Assembly (NCBI GenBank): GCA_964645625.1
Contig: CAZYAI010000006.1
Coordinates: 1-64,000, forward strand
Direction: 5' to 3'
Length of the DNA: 64,000 nt
Source: AB-137-C09 sp964645625
Lineage (GTDB): Bacteria > Pseudomonadota > Zetaproteobacteria > Mariprofundales > Mariprofundaceae
Positions 1 through 7,605 of this stretch are shown piece after piece (position 1 is the first letter of the stretch; each line of letters opens with the position of its first letter). The notes beneath the pieces were generated by a model that saw only the letters and a program-made list of their open reading frames with translations, was not told the origin of the DNA and did not search any database. Made by a program: the position numbers and the translations under genes.

Positions 1-90
1 GTGGTTTCACAGGCTCAGGTGGTTTCACAGGCTCAGGTGGTTTCACAGGCTCAGGCGGTTTCACAGGCTCAGGCGGTTTCACAGGCTCAG
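1..90. repeat. 18-bp tandem repeat, five copies, inside tolA
   Basis: Five head-to-tail 18-bp units (GTGGTTTCACAGGCTCAG or GCGGTTTCACAGGCTCAG on the plus strand) begin at base 1 and end at 90. They encode the hexapeptide EPVKPP on the minus strand. Units differ only at one base. The array may extend beyond the window, so five is a minimum. Confidence 0.95.
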
Positions 91-307
91 GTTGATTTTT
101 GGGAGTTTGTAGCTTTGCCAGCTCGGCGGCAGTAATCATGCTGATTTCAATGCGTTCAAGCGGCTTTTTTTCTTGTTGCGGTTGATACAAGGCGAATAAA
201 ACCAAGCTACCAATCACCAATACGTGCAGCACCAGTGCCGATAATATATCGCTGTCACTCAGGTTGTACCATGCTCCATCATCCAATGTAGATTCAGCTT
301 GGCTCAT
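1..307 (-). CDS. tolA: TolA/TonB-like cell-envelope protein, N-terminal part (runs off the window)
   Basis: The minus-strand frame from the ATG at 307 gives a short cytoplasmic N-terminus, one hydrophobic segment (about residues 25-42, ending LFALYQP) and a proline-rich stretch of EPVKPP repeats that continues past the window edge. This is the layout of TolA/TonB proteins, which are anchored in the inner membrane and span the periplasm with an extended domain. It follows tolQ and tolR in the same direction with a 33-nt gap, so TolA is favoured over TonB. AGGA precedes the ATG by about 6 nt. The C-terminal domain that would confirm TolA is outside the window. In the Tol system the protein couples TolQR force to the outer membrane during constriction. 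Confidence 0.75.
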   Translation of the reverse strand, partial: MSQAESTLDDGAWYNLSDSDILSALVLHVLVIGSLVLFALYQPQQEKKPLERIEISMITAAELAKLQTPKNQPEPVKPPEPVKPPEPVKPPEPVKPPEPVKP

Positions 308-340
308 GCGTGATCCTGCACCAAAAAAACAGCGGTCATA

Positions 341-757
341 TCAGTGCGTAGGCTCCGTTACCAAACCAACCTTATGTACCCCCGCTTGCTCTAAAGCACT
401 CATAACGCGTGCGATTAACTCATAAGGCGTTTTGGCATCGCCACGAATATACACAGGCACATCAGGACGATTGTCTTGAATCGCCTTGATCTGTGTGATC
501 ATGGTGTCAGCTTCTGTTTTATTCTTTTGCAAATACAGATCGCCATTGCTGCGGATACTGATGACCAGAGGTTCTATGTTTTGCTGCATGGGTGCTGATT
601 TAGCATCGGGGAGATCCACATTCACCCCTTGCGTCAACATGGGTGCAGACACCATAAAAATGATTAACAACACTAACATCACATCAACCAAAGGGGTGAC
701 GTTAATTTCACCCATTGGTTCTACATCTTTACCCCATTTGCTTTGACCAGCCCACAT
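341..757 (-). CDS. tolR: TolR, ExbD-family proton-channel subunit
   Basis: This 138-aa protein has a short cytoplasmic N-terminus, a single transmembrane helix at about residues 23-42 and a periplasmic domain of about 90 residues. The helix starts TPLVDVMLVLLIIFM; Asp25 matches the conserved proton-path aspartate of TolR/ExbD. With TolQ it forms the inner-membrane motor that uses proton-motive force to drive TolA. The gene starts 3 nt after the tolQ stop and is followed by tolA, so the order is tolQ-tolR-tolA. Assignment to Tol rather than Exb rests on this order. Confidence 0.9.
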   Translation of the reverse strand: MWAGQSKWGKDVEPMGEINVTPLVDVMLVLLIIFMVSAPMLTQGVNVDLPDAKSAPMQQNIEPLVISIRSNGDLYLQKNKTEADTMITQIKAIQDNRPDVPVYIRGDAKTPYELIARVMSALEQAGVHKVGLVTEPTH

Positions 758-760
758 CGT

Positions 761-1450
761 CTAATCTCGAATATGACGTGCCATGATGTTCAGAAACTCC
801 GAAGAGAACTGTTCCATATTGGCAGCCATGCGTTTAAGATCAGCTGTGAATTTATTATAAGCAATAACCGCAGGAATCGCGGCAACCAAGCCAAAAGCAG
901 TTGCCACCAGTGCCTCTGCGATGCCAGGTGCTACGGCCGTTAATGAAGTATTTTGTGACATCGCAATACCTTGAAACGCCGTCACAATCCCCCACACCGT
1001 ACCAAATAATCCGATGAAAGGTGAGGTAGAACCAACTGTGGCCAAGAAAGATAAGTGGCGCGAAAGCTGCTCCATTTCGCGTGAGAATGCAGCATCCAAG
1101 GCGCGGCGGATACCATCTAGCCCACCTGCTGCAACAATTTTCCCTGTTTCTACACTCTGATTGTCTTTGCGGTGGCGTAAATATTCACGGTAGCCTGATT
1201 GAAAAATATTGGGCAATGGACTGTTGGGGTACATTTGGGGGATACCTGCAAGCAGGGTGTCCATGTCTGAACCGCTCCAAAAGTTTTCAGCGAAGGTGTG
1301 TGCCTCTTTGCGGGCGCGTCCGTAGCTGCGCCATTTATTGAAGATGATTGCCCATGATGCGATGGACAAAGCCATTAGCAGCAGCAAGACACCTTTTACC
1401 ACTGGCCCTGCGTCCAGCACTAACGTCCATATACTTAATTGTTCTGGCAT
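761..1450 (-). CDS. tolQ: TolQ, MotA/TolQ/ExbB-family channel protein
   Basis: A 229-aa inner-membrane protein with a first helix near residues 15-37 (VLLLLMALSIASWAIIF), a cytoplasmic loop, and two long helices in the second half. The second-half signature reads FIGLFGTVWGIVTAFQGI, then VAPGIAEALVATAFGLVAAIPAV, typical of TolQ. It builds the proton channel with TolR. It is first of the tolQRA set; the 169 nt upstream, before the tRNA gene, must hold its promoter. Length is normal for the family. Confidence 0.93.
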   Translation of the reverse strand: MPEQLSIWTLVLDAGPVVKGVLLLLMALSIASWAIIFNKWRSYGRARKEAHTFAENFWSGSDMDTLLAGIPQMYPNSPLPNIFQSGYREYLRHRKDNQSVETGKIVAAGGLDGIRRALDAAFSREMEQLSRHLSFLATVGSTSPFIGLFGTVWGIVTAFQGIAMSQNTSLTAVAPGIAEALVATAFGLVAAIPAVIAYNKFTADLKRMAANMEQFSSEFLNIMARHIRD

Positions 1451-1619
1451 CAGCCTGCCTCCCCATCACCGTCAAAGATGGCTGCGAAGCCTGCAACTTC
1501 ATGCTGTTTTAGCAAGCAGATGATAGTGCTAAAAACGATAGCTCACATTAATGCTTGTTCTTGTGCATTATTGTGCCTAGTGTTCGCCGCCGTTTTGCCC
1601 GTCATGCGGGTGGAATGTT

Positions 1620-1709
1620 GGAGAGATGTCTGAGTGGTCGAAGGAGCACGCCTGGAAAGCGTGTGTATCTTAACAGGTACCGAGGGTTCGAATCCCTCTC
1701 TCTCCGCCA
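1620..1709 (+). tRNA. tRNA-Ser (anticodon GGA)
   Basis: A 90-nt cloverleaf with a long variable arm, as in class II serine tRNAs. The acceptor stem pairs GGAGAGA with TCTCTCC. The anticodon stem is CACGC/GCGTG with loop CTGGAAA, giving anticodon GGA. The T arm is GAGGG-TTCGAAT-CCCTC. The 3' CCA is encoded (1707-1709). Confidence 0.96.
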
Positions 1710-1744
1710 GTTTTCACATAGTCATAATGCTGTGTGATACCCCT

Positions 1745-1857
1745 TGCTAATCGGGTTGGGCCCCGCACGGGAATGTCCCGTGAACCCCGTCAGGTCCGGA
1801 AGGAAGCAGCGGCAGCGGATGCATTTCGCGTTGCGGTTTCGTCCAACTCGGTTGGCA
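1745..1857 (+). ncRNA. ffs: Signal recognition particle RNA (4.5S type)
   Basis: The conserved SRP domain IV core GGTCCGGAAGGAAGCAGC lies at 1793-1810. The ends pair as a long rod: 1745-1759 (TGCTAATCGGGTTGG) with 1843-1857 (CCAACTCGGTTGGCA), 15 bp with three G-U pairs. Length of about 113 nt fits bacterial 4.5S RNA, which binds Ffh for co-translational membrane targeting. The gene sits 35 nt after tRNA-Ser and just before purC. Exact ends are estimated from the helix. Confidence 0.93.
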
Positions 1858-1924
1858 TTCACCTTTGATAAGTAGGTGTGTAGGCTTTGTTTTTATGCTG
1901 CACACCTAACTTAAGGCGATTCCC

Positions 1925-2638
1925 ATGAACTACCCCGTAAAATATGAAGGCAAGGGCAAAACCCTGCACAGCACCGAGCAAGACGGCGAACTCATCCAAG
2001 TATTTAAAGATGATGCCACCGCTTTTGATGGTAAAAAACATGATGTAATTGCTGGTAAAGGTGTGCTTAATTGCGCGATTTCTAGCTTTTTCTTTGAACA
2101 GCTTCATGCCCAAGGTGTGCGCAGCCACTATATTCGTCGTGAAAGCATCAACAGCATGCGTGTTCACGAACTCAAGATGATCCCCGTTGAGGTGGTAATT
2201 CGTAACGTTGCCGCTGGCTCTATCTGCCGTCGTTTAGGTTTGGAGGAAGGCACTGTATTAGCGCAACCTTTATCCGAACTGTTTTTTAAAGATGATGCCT
2301 TGGGCGACCCCATGATTAACACTGAACATGCGGTATTGTTTAACTGGGCAACAGCAGAGCAACTGCATCAGATGCGTGAACTGGCGCGTCAAGTTAATCG
2401 TATTATGTGTGATATGTTGGATTCAGTAGGGATTCGCCTTATCGACTTTAAACTTGAATTTGGAATGCTAGATGGTCAGATTGTGCTCGGTGATGAAATC
2501 ACACCAGACGGTTGCCGCCTGTGGGATGCCGAAACAGGGCGCAAGTTGGATAAAGATGTGTTCCGTCGTGACTTGGGCGGTCTCAGTGAAGTGTACCACG
2601 AAGTGGCGAATCGTCTGAACATTACTATAGACGAATAG
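1925..2638 (+). CDS. purC: Phosphoribosylaminoimidazole-succinocarboxamide (SAICAR) synthase
   Basis: This 237-aa protein matches the short bacterial PurC form. It joins CAIR and aspartate with ATP to make SAICAR in purine synthesis. Visible hallmarks are the N-terminal YEGKGKTLH nucleotide-binding strand, the segment PVEVVIRNVAAGS, and the C-terminal IVLGDEITPDGCRLWD signature. The ATG is preceded by AAGG about 9 nt upstream. It begins 67 nt after the SRP RNA and is followed at 11 nt by a secreted protein gene in the same direction. Confidence 0.95.
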   Translation: MNYPVKYEGKGKTLHSTEQDGELIQVFKDDATAFDGKKHDVIAGKGVLNCAISSFFFEQLHAQGVRSHYIRRESINSMRVHELKMIPVEVVIRNVAAGSICRRLGLEEGTVLAQPLSELFFKDDALGDPMINTEHAVLFNWATAEQLHQMRELARQVNRIMCDMLDSVGIRLIDFKLEFGMLDGQIVLGDEITPDGCRLWDAETGRKLDKDVFRRDLGGLSEVYHEVANRLNITIDE

Positions 2639-2649
2639 AGGAGTTGAGT

Positions 2650-3177
2650 ATGCGTATATTACACTATATGGGTATCATGCTGGCAGCTTGTGCATTGTGC
2701 AGCCCTGTTGCTTGGGCAGGAACAGGCAAGGGTCACCATGTAAATATTGTGTCTTTCCAACAAGATGATGAGTTCAGCGGTACCATTGATTACCCCGATA
2801 CGATTAAGGGTAGTTTTGGCGATGTGTTGGCGACCTTGGCAGGCAAGGCAGAACCTTTCTTGATGGTACATACACCGCATATTCACCCTAAAGATATGGT
2901 TAATGTTCAAGTCGATGCGCTGGGTCAACGCGCCGATGAAAGCATGGAAGATGATGGTTTGAATTGTGAGTTTGTATTCGATGAGAAAGATGGTGGCTTT
3001 ACCTTGGGTGGTGTTTGTCGTGTAATTGTTGCAGGTGATACAGAAAACCGTAAAGATAAGTTCATCATGCCGCTGGAAGTGATTCCTGCCGATGCCAAGG
3101 GTGACAAACCTACGTGGAAACGGCTGTTTGTAGATGACAAAATAGGTACTGCCTTTTACGCCAATATCGAACGTTAA
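2650..3177 (+). CDS. Secreted protein of unknown function
   Basis: The ATG at 2650 is chosen because GAGGAG lies 6 nt upstream; a TTG two codons earlier abuts that site and is unlikely. The 175-aa product begins with a signal peptide (hydrophobic core about residues 5-20, likely cleavage after AWA), so it should be periplasmic or exported. The mature part of about 150 residues is acidic, lacks transmembrane segments and has two cysteines (in LNCEF and GGVCRV) that could form a disulfide. It lies between purC and dusB, 5 nt before dusB, so it is probably cotranscribed. I recognise no family. Confidence 0.75.
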   Translation: MRILHYMGIMLAACALCSPVAWAGTGKGHHVNIVSFQQDDEFSGTIDYPDTIKGSFGDVLATLAGKAEPFLMVHTPHIHPKDMVNVQVDALGQRADESMEDDGLNCEFVFDEKDGGFTLGGVCRVIVAGDTENRKDKFIMPLEVIPADAKGDKPTWKRLFVDDKIGTAFYANIER

Positions 3178-3182
3178 CGCTT

Positions 3183-4199
3183 ATGGTCAACACTGGGCAA
3201 GCCCTGTTGCCTGGTTTTAGACTAGGCACACACGACGTTAATCCTCCTTTGTTGCTGGCTCCCATGGCTGGCATTACCGATCTTCCGTTCCGTCGTATTT
3301 GCCGCCGTTTTGGTGTCGGTATGACGGTGACGGAGATGATTGCATCACGTGCCGTTGAGCAGGGGCGAGAACGCACCGAACGCATGGCGGAACTTGATCC
3401 TGACGAACACCCTGTGTCCATTCAAATTGCAGGCGCAGAACCCCGCTTTGTCATTGAAGCAGCACGTTGGGCGGTTGCCCGTGGTGCTGATGTAGTGGAC
3501 ATCAACATGGGTTGCCCTGTAAAAAAAGTGTGCAAGCAAGTCGCTGGTTCCGCGCTGTTAAAAGATGAAGCAGCCGTTGCGCGTATCGTGCGTGCTGTGG
3601 TGACTGCTGTCGATGTACCTGTAAGCCTCAAGATTCGCACAGGTTGGGATGACAAGAGTAAAAATGTTACCCGCATTGCCCGCATTGCCGAAGATGAGGG
3701 TATTCAAATGCTCACTGTCCATGGGCGTACACGGGCGCAAATGTTCCACGGTCATGCCAATTGGGAGGATATTGCTGCTGCTAAAGATGCAGTCTCTATC
3801 CCTGTGATTGGCAATGGCGATATTGTCGATGCTGATAGCGCACGGGAAATGATTCGTGTTGCAGGATGTGATGGTATTATGGTCGGGCGTGCTGTGCAGG
3901 GTAATCCGTGGATGCTGGCTGAAGTTTCCGCTGCTATTCAAGGTGTAACACCACCACCACCGCCCACTGCGGATGAACGTTGGGCAGTCGTCCACGAACA
4001 TTTGCAACATTTATTAGCGCATCATGGCGAACGCCGCGCTATTAAACTCGCACGCAAACATGTGCTTTGGTATAGTCATGGGCAACGCGGTTCAGCAGAG
4101 TTCCGTGGTTATTTCAATCAAATACAAGATTGGCAAATGCAAATGGGCGTAGCCGAAGCCTATTTCCGCAATGGAATAGCATCTTTTAGTGCATCGTGA
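3183..4199 (+). CDS. dusB: tRNA-dihydrouridine synthase DusB
   Basis: This 338-aa flavoenzyme reduces specific uridines in the tRNA D-loop to dihydrouridine. The FMN-binding TIM-barrel start is visible as LLLAPMAGITDLPFRRICR. The catalytic region DINMGCPVKKVCKQVAGSALL (Cys is the general acid of the family), VSLKIRTGWDD, LTVHGRTRAQ, VIGNGDI and DGIMVGRAVQGNPW follow in order. The KKVCKQ variant and gene length point to DusB rather than DusA or DusC. In many proteobacteria dusB precedes fis; here it is followed by gluQ on the other strand. Confidence 0.92.
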   Translation: MVNTGQALLPGFRLGTHDVNPPLLLAPMAGITDLPFRRICRRFGVGMTVTEMIASRAVEQGRERTERMAELDPDEHPVSIQIAGAEPRFVIEAARWAVARGADVVDINMGCPVKKVCKQVAGSALLKDEAAVARIVRAVVTAVDVPVSLKIRTGWDDKSKNVTRIARIAEDEGIQMLTVHGRTRAQMFHGHANWEDIAAAKDAVSIPVIGNGDIVDADSAREMIRVAGCDGIMVGRAVQGNPWMLAEVSAAIQGVTPPPPPTADERWAVVHEHLQHLLAHHGERRAIKLARKHVLWYSHGQRGSAEFRGYFNQIQDWQMQMGVAEAYFRNGIASFSAS

Positions 4200-4221
4200 G
4201 TATTCAAAAAACAACATAAAC

Positions 4222-4260
4222 CACGAAAGACACGAACAATAAGAAAAATTGTCTTTCGTG
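4222..4260. terminator. Inverted repeat between convergent dusB and gluQ
   Basis: CACGAAAGAC at 4222-4231 pairs perfectly with GTCTTTCGTG at 4251-4260 across a 19-nt loop. It lies between two convergent genes, where a bidirectional terminator is expected. There is no clear T tract on either side, so termination is an inference. Confidence 0.45.
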
Positions 4261-4275
4261 ATGGATAGGCATCTA

Positions 4276-5100
4276 CTATAAAAGAGCTAATTGTTGTCGC
4301 ACGTTTGCTGCTGTAACACCTTGTTTTTGCAGATCCTGTAACGTGGTTGAGCTAAAGCTTTTAGCGAGCCTTTGCCCTTGCTTATCTAACAATAACTTAT
4401 GGTGTTCGTAGCGTGGTGAAGGAACGTCTAATAGGGCTTGCAACAAACGATGAATGGCTGTGCTGGGCAATAAATCCATACCGCGCACCACATGTGTGAT
4501 GCCTTGCGCTGCATCATCGACCACGACACATAAATGGTAACTGTAACGAATATCTTTGCGCCCAATAACTGGGTCATCATGCAGTTGCGACCATACTTCA
4601 TGCGTTTTCCCTTGGTGATCCTGCCATGTTAGATCGCTGTTGACGGACTGTTTAGCCGTTGCGCAATGCAGACGGATGGCATAAGGCTCACTTGCCATGC
4701 GATGTAGTCGCGTTGCACTGTTTAATTGCGCGCAAGCGTGTGGACATTGCCAGCCCGATGCTGTGATATGCTTTGATTGCGGCTGCGAAAAATCAGCACG
4801 GGTACAAAAACAAGGGTACACCAAACCTTGTTGTTCCAGTTGTTTCAGTGCGTATGCATATGCGTCAAGCCGTTCGCTTTGCAACGCAGCTTCATCGTCC
4901 CAGTGAACCCCTAACCATGTTAAATCATCGCGTATAGCCTGAATATATGGTGCACGGCAACGGGTATGGTCAATATCTTCAATGCGTAATATAAGCTGTG
5001 CCTGTTGCTGTTTTGCCCACCGTTCGCAACAGCATGCGGAGTAAGCATTACCCAAATGTAAGAAGCCTGTTGGGCTGGGGGCAAAACGTGTGCGCAGCAT
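4276..5100 (-). CDS. gluQ: Glutamyl-Q tRNA(Asp) synthetase
   Basis: This 274-aa protein resembles the catalytic half of glutamyl-tRNA synthetase without the anticodon-binding domain. In the family it attaches glutamate to the queuosine base of tRNA-Asp. The class I signatures are present: FAPSPTGFLHLGN (HIGH type) near residue 6 and RLAKS (KMSK type) near residue 245. A zinc-type CFC pair sits near residue 98, but the expected Tyr-x3-Cys partner is replaced by a WQCPHAC segment. It lies 14 nt downstream of a cyclic-nucleotide-domain gene and is probably cotranscribed with it. Confidence 0.9.
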   Translation of the reverse strand: MLRTRFAPSPTGFLHLGNAYSACCCERWAKQQQAQLILRIEDIDHTRCRAPYIQAIRDDLTWLGVHWDDEAALQSERLDAYAYALKQLEQQGLVYPCFCTRADFSQPQSKHITASGWQCPHACAQLNSATRLHRMASEPYAIRLHCATAKQSVNSDLTWQDHQGKTHEVWSQLHDDPVIGRKDIRYSYHLCVVVDDAAQGITHVVRGMDLLPSTAIHRLLQALLDVPSPRYEHHKLLLDKQGQRLAKSFSSTTLQDLQKQGVTAANVRQQLALL

Positions 5101-5114
5101 CTGAGCGGTGGGTA

Positions 5115-6371
5115 TTATCCTTTTTCGTCCACTTGTTTGGGGGTCATTAAGCTTTCTAATAAAATCGCTGAATGGTTGTCTTCTTCTTGTGTGTTTGATG
5201 CTGTGTTATCGTCGTGGAAGTTTTGAAGCTCTTGTTGCAAAGCGTGTAGTCGTTCAGCAGCCAGATCTTGCAAAGGTGGGTTGGTTTGATAACAGCTTTG
5301 ATAAGCCTGCCCACTCCAACGTAGTAATACGACATCGCTGGCGGCTTCTGCACTCACAGCACGTTTACCATTGTCGGCAATGGTGGTCTCGCCGACGACA
5401 CCGCCACCTTGAACGGTTTTGAGCTCTACTGATTCGCCAGGCATGGCAACCTTGATGCTTAATACGCCTGAGCGTACCAAGTACACATCTAAACTGCTAT
5501 CCCCCTTGCTGAAAATAACGCCACCTTGTTGCACGCGAACAACGATCATTTCGCGGGCTATTTGCTGCCGAAGGGCTGCTGGAAGCTTGCCGAAAAAAGG
5601 ATTCAGTGCCAATTGCCTTTCTAGCAAATGGCGGTGGTAGAGCGCATCAATACGTTGCGAAATAGCAGGGTCTTTCTGCTGCACAGATTTAAGTAACGAA
5701 TAACGAATTTCGACAATACGGGTGTTACCACATGCAATCAAATCGCCTGTGCGTCTGCGTGAGCCAATAAACAAGGGAACTTCGCCACATACGCCGCCAG
5801 CCCCGATTTTACCCAAGGAAACGCGCTGTCCATTCTTCACCATCCATGCTTGAACGGCACCTTCGGCAATCAAAAACAGTGATTCTGCTGGCTCTCCCAT
5901 GCTTACCAATGTTTCACCATCTTGTAGTTCGCGTACCTGCATATCATCGAGCAGGGTGTCAAAACTGGCATCATCTAAGGCAGAAAAAATCTCACCATAG
6001 CGCATGGTGTAACAGGCTTGATCGTTTTCAGAGAGCATTTCCAGCAGGTCTTCAGGCTCGGAAGTTTGCGTGCGACATTGACGAAACATGGTGCGGCAGG
6101 TTTCAATATCATCAGGACGTAGGTCGCGGTAGATACGCAGTAAGGCGACAGCCTGTACGCCAACACCTTTGTCCACATACAACTGTGCGGCTTTAAGGTA
6201 CCACGTTGCCGCTTGCTCGGTGTCTTCAGCCTGTTGGTAGCAGCGAGCCACCTGTAAATAGAGGTCAATATCTTGCGGTGTTTTTGCCACCATTGCCGTA
6301 AAAGCTTCAGCAGCGGCTTTATAATCACCGTCCCGTAATGCTGCTCTTGCCTGTTTACGCATACTCATCAT
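5115..6371 (-). CDS. TPR protein with two cyclic-nucleotide-binding domains
   Basis: The first 80 or so residues of this 418-aa protein look like TPR helices (YKAAAEAFTAMVAKTPQDIDLYLQ). Two Crp-like cNMP-binding beta-barrels follow, about residues 140-250 (GETLVSMGEPAESLFLIAEG, GGVCGEVPLF) and 260-375 (GGVIFSKGDSSLDVYLVRSG, GGGVVGETTI). No helix-turn-helix is seen, so it is not a classical Crp regulator. A scaffold or sensor role is an inference. It is upstream of gluQ (14 nt) and divergent from hflD. GGGGGA precedes the start codons. Confidence 0.72.
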   Translation of the reverse strand: MMSMRKQARAALRDGDYKAAAEAFTAMVAKTPQDIDLYLQVARCYQQAEDTEQAATWYLKAAQLYVDKGVGVQAVALLRIYRDLRPDDIETCRTMFRQCRTQTSEPEDLLEMLSENDQACYTMRYGEIFSALDDASFDTLLDDMQVRELQDGETLVSMGEPAESLFLIAEGAVQAWMVKNGQRVSLGKIGAGGVCGEVPLFIGSRRRTGDLIACGNTRIVEIRYSLLKSVQQKDPAISQRIDALYHRHLLERQLALNPFFGKLPAALRQQIAREMIVVRVQQGGVIFSKGDSSLDVYLVRSGVLSIKVAMPGESVELKTVQGGGVVGETTIADNGKRAVSAEAASDVVLLRWSGQAYQSCYQTNPPLQDLAAERLHALQQELQNFHDDNTASNTQEEDNHSAILLESLMTPKQVDEKG

Positions 6372-6445
6372 ATTCCCCCGTTTTTGCTACACTGAATCAT
6401 CGCTGCATAGTACGTTTTGTCATAATGCTGTGCAAGCAAGTGGCA

Positions 6446-7117
6446 ATGTTCGATTCACTTGCGGCATTGAATCTGCACGGCATCATACGAGCGATGATTG
6501 ATTTGCCTGATTCCCCGTTACATCGTCGCATTGTCGCATTGTCAGCCCTAGCTCATGTGGCACTTATGGTTAATGGCGTAGCCCGTGCGGGACGCTGTGA
6601 CGCAGATGTGTTTAAACGTATGATTGAGATGCTGTTTGCTGATCAAGCGCATATCTTAGCACTACAATACCAGCGTTCGACGTTGGATGTTTTAAAAGTT
6701 GAGTTGCGTGGCAGCGACCGTGAACAAGCCAAAGCCGTGATGCATTATATGATGGGTATGATTAGCCTAGAAAAAACTTTAAGTCGCCAAGATGAAATGC
6801 TCTCACGCATTGGTGATGGTTTGAACCGCATTGAAAAACAAGCTGACTTCTTTGGCGATATTGCCCATGATAATAGTGTTGCTGCGATCGCAGGGCTTTA
6901 TGGTGATACCTTAAGCACTTTAAAGCCGCGTATTATCGTTCACGGTAAGCCTGAGTTTTTGAATCATGCCAGTAACACCAACCGCGTGCGTGCTTTGCTT
7001 TTTGCGGGTGTTCGCGCCGCGCATTGTTGGCGCAGTGAAGGCGGTAATAATTTTCGCTTGATTATTGAAAGAAACAAAATGCTGCGCACCCTTCAAGTGA
7101 TGTTGCAGGAGGAATAA
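6446..7117 (+). CDS. hflD: HflD-like lysogenization regulator homologue
   Basis: The best-conserved blocks of HflD are present: ALAHVALMVNGVARAGRCDAD at the N-terminus, a central SLEKTLSRQ helix, and KPRIIVHGKPEFL followed by RVRALLFAGVRAAHCWR...GGNNFRLIIERNKM. In E. coli the protein binds phage lambda CII and sits at the inner membrane; its housekeeping role is unclear. The reading frame is open up to 6338, but that start would overlap the divergent gene. ATG 6446 is a reasonable start and ATG 6494 is nearly as good; neither has a strong ribosome binding site. The following small gene begins 1 nt after the stop. Confidence 0.82.
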   Translation: MFDSLAALNLHGIIRAMIDLPDSPLHRRIVALSALAHVALMVNGVARAGRCDADVFKRMIEMLFADQAHILALQYQRSTLDVLKVELRGSDREQAKAVMHYMMGMISLEKTLSRQDEMLSRIGDGLNRIEKQADFFGDIAHDNSVAAIAGLYGDTLSTLKPRIIVHGKPEFLNHASNTNRVRALLFAGVRAAHCWRSEGGNNFRLIIERNKMLRTLQVMLQEE

Positions 7118-7118
7118 T

Positions 7119-7391
7119 ATGACTCATACACTCGAAAGCTGGTTGCAACATGGCGAGGCAATACAGACCCTCATCGGTAAGCAGGTGCGTTACGCAGGTA
7201 AGCATTATGAAATTATTGATGTGTTACAAGAGGATCAATCGCTAGTCCTTAGTAGTAATGACGATGATGAAGTACAAGAGGATCGCTACGGTCGCGCCCA
7301 TCGCTTGGTTCCGCATACTGAAGTCGTGACCTTTTGCGATGAACAAGGACATATCGCGCACATTTGCCAAGAAATGATTATGCTGGAGTGA
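7119..7391 (+). CDS. Small acidic protein of unknown function downstream of hflD
   Basis: This 90-aa protein starts 1 nt after hflD, with GGAGGA just upstream, so translation is well supported and coupling to hflD is likely. It has an N-terminal helix, a strand pattern GKQVRYAGKHYEIIDVLQEDQSLVLSS reminiscent of a small SH3-like beta-barrel, and an acidic middle. There is no signal peptide or membrane segment. I do not recognise the family. Confidence 0.65.
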   Translation: MTHTLESWLQHGEAIQTLIGKQVRYAGKHYEIIDVLQEDQSLVLSSNDDDEVQEDRYGRAHRLVPHTEVVTFCDEQGHIAHICQEMIMLE

Positions 7392-7397
7392 AGGGTT

Positions 7398-7590
7398 GGC
7401 TTCCTTTTTAAGACTGGGTTCATGTACGCTACAACACCATTATGTAGGTTGGGTTGAGGTACGAAATCCAACTGTAAAACGTCATAAGTTATTTGGTTGG
7501 CTATCCTTCTTTGTTGGGTTTTGTGCCTCAACCCAACCTACGATGTCACGCAATCCCTATTGCTTTTGTTCAGTTTTAAACTGGCAAGCC
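7398..7590. repeat. MITE-like intergenic element, copy A
   Basis: The ends are inverted: GGCTTCCTTTTTAAGACTG at the left and the complement of GGCTTGCCAGTTTAAAACTG at the right (to 7590). Inside are two inverted copies of a block related to GTTGGGTTTCGTGCCTCAAC, at about 7442-7471 and 7512-7543, around an unrelated 40-bp spacer. It shares the block GTGCCTCAACCCAACCTACG with copies at 55.7 and 60.0 kb. No transposase is encoded. Confidence 0.8.
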
Positions 7591-7605
7591 TTCAGATTAC
7601 ACTGC

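Noticed and set aside
1..90. Possible CRISPR array at the left edge
   Set aside because: The 18-bp units are head to tail with no spacers and encode EPVKPP in frame with tolA.
6338..6445. Extended N-terminus of the HflD-like protein
   Set aside because: It would overlap the start of the divergent gene and the added residues do not resemble HflD.
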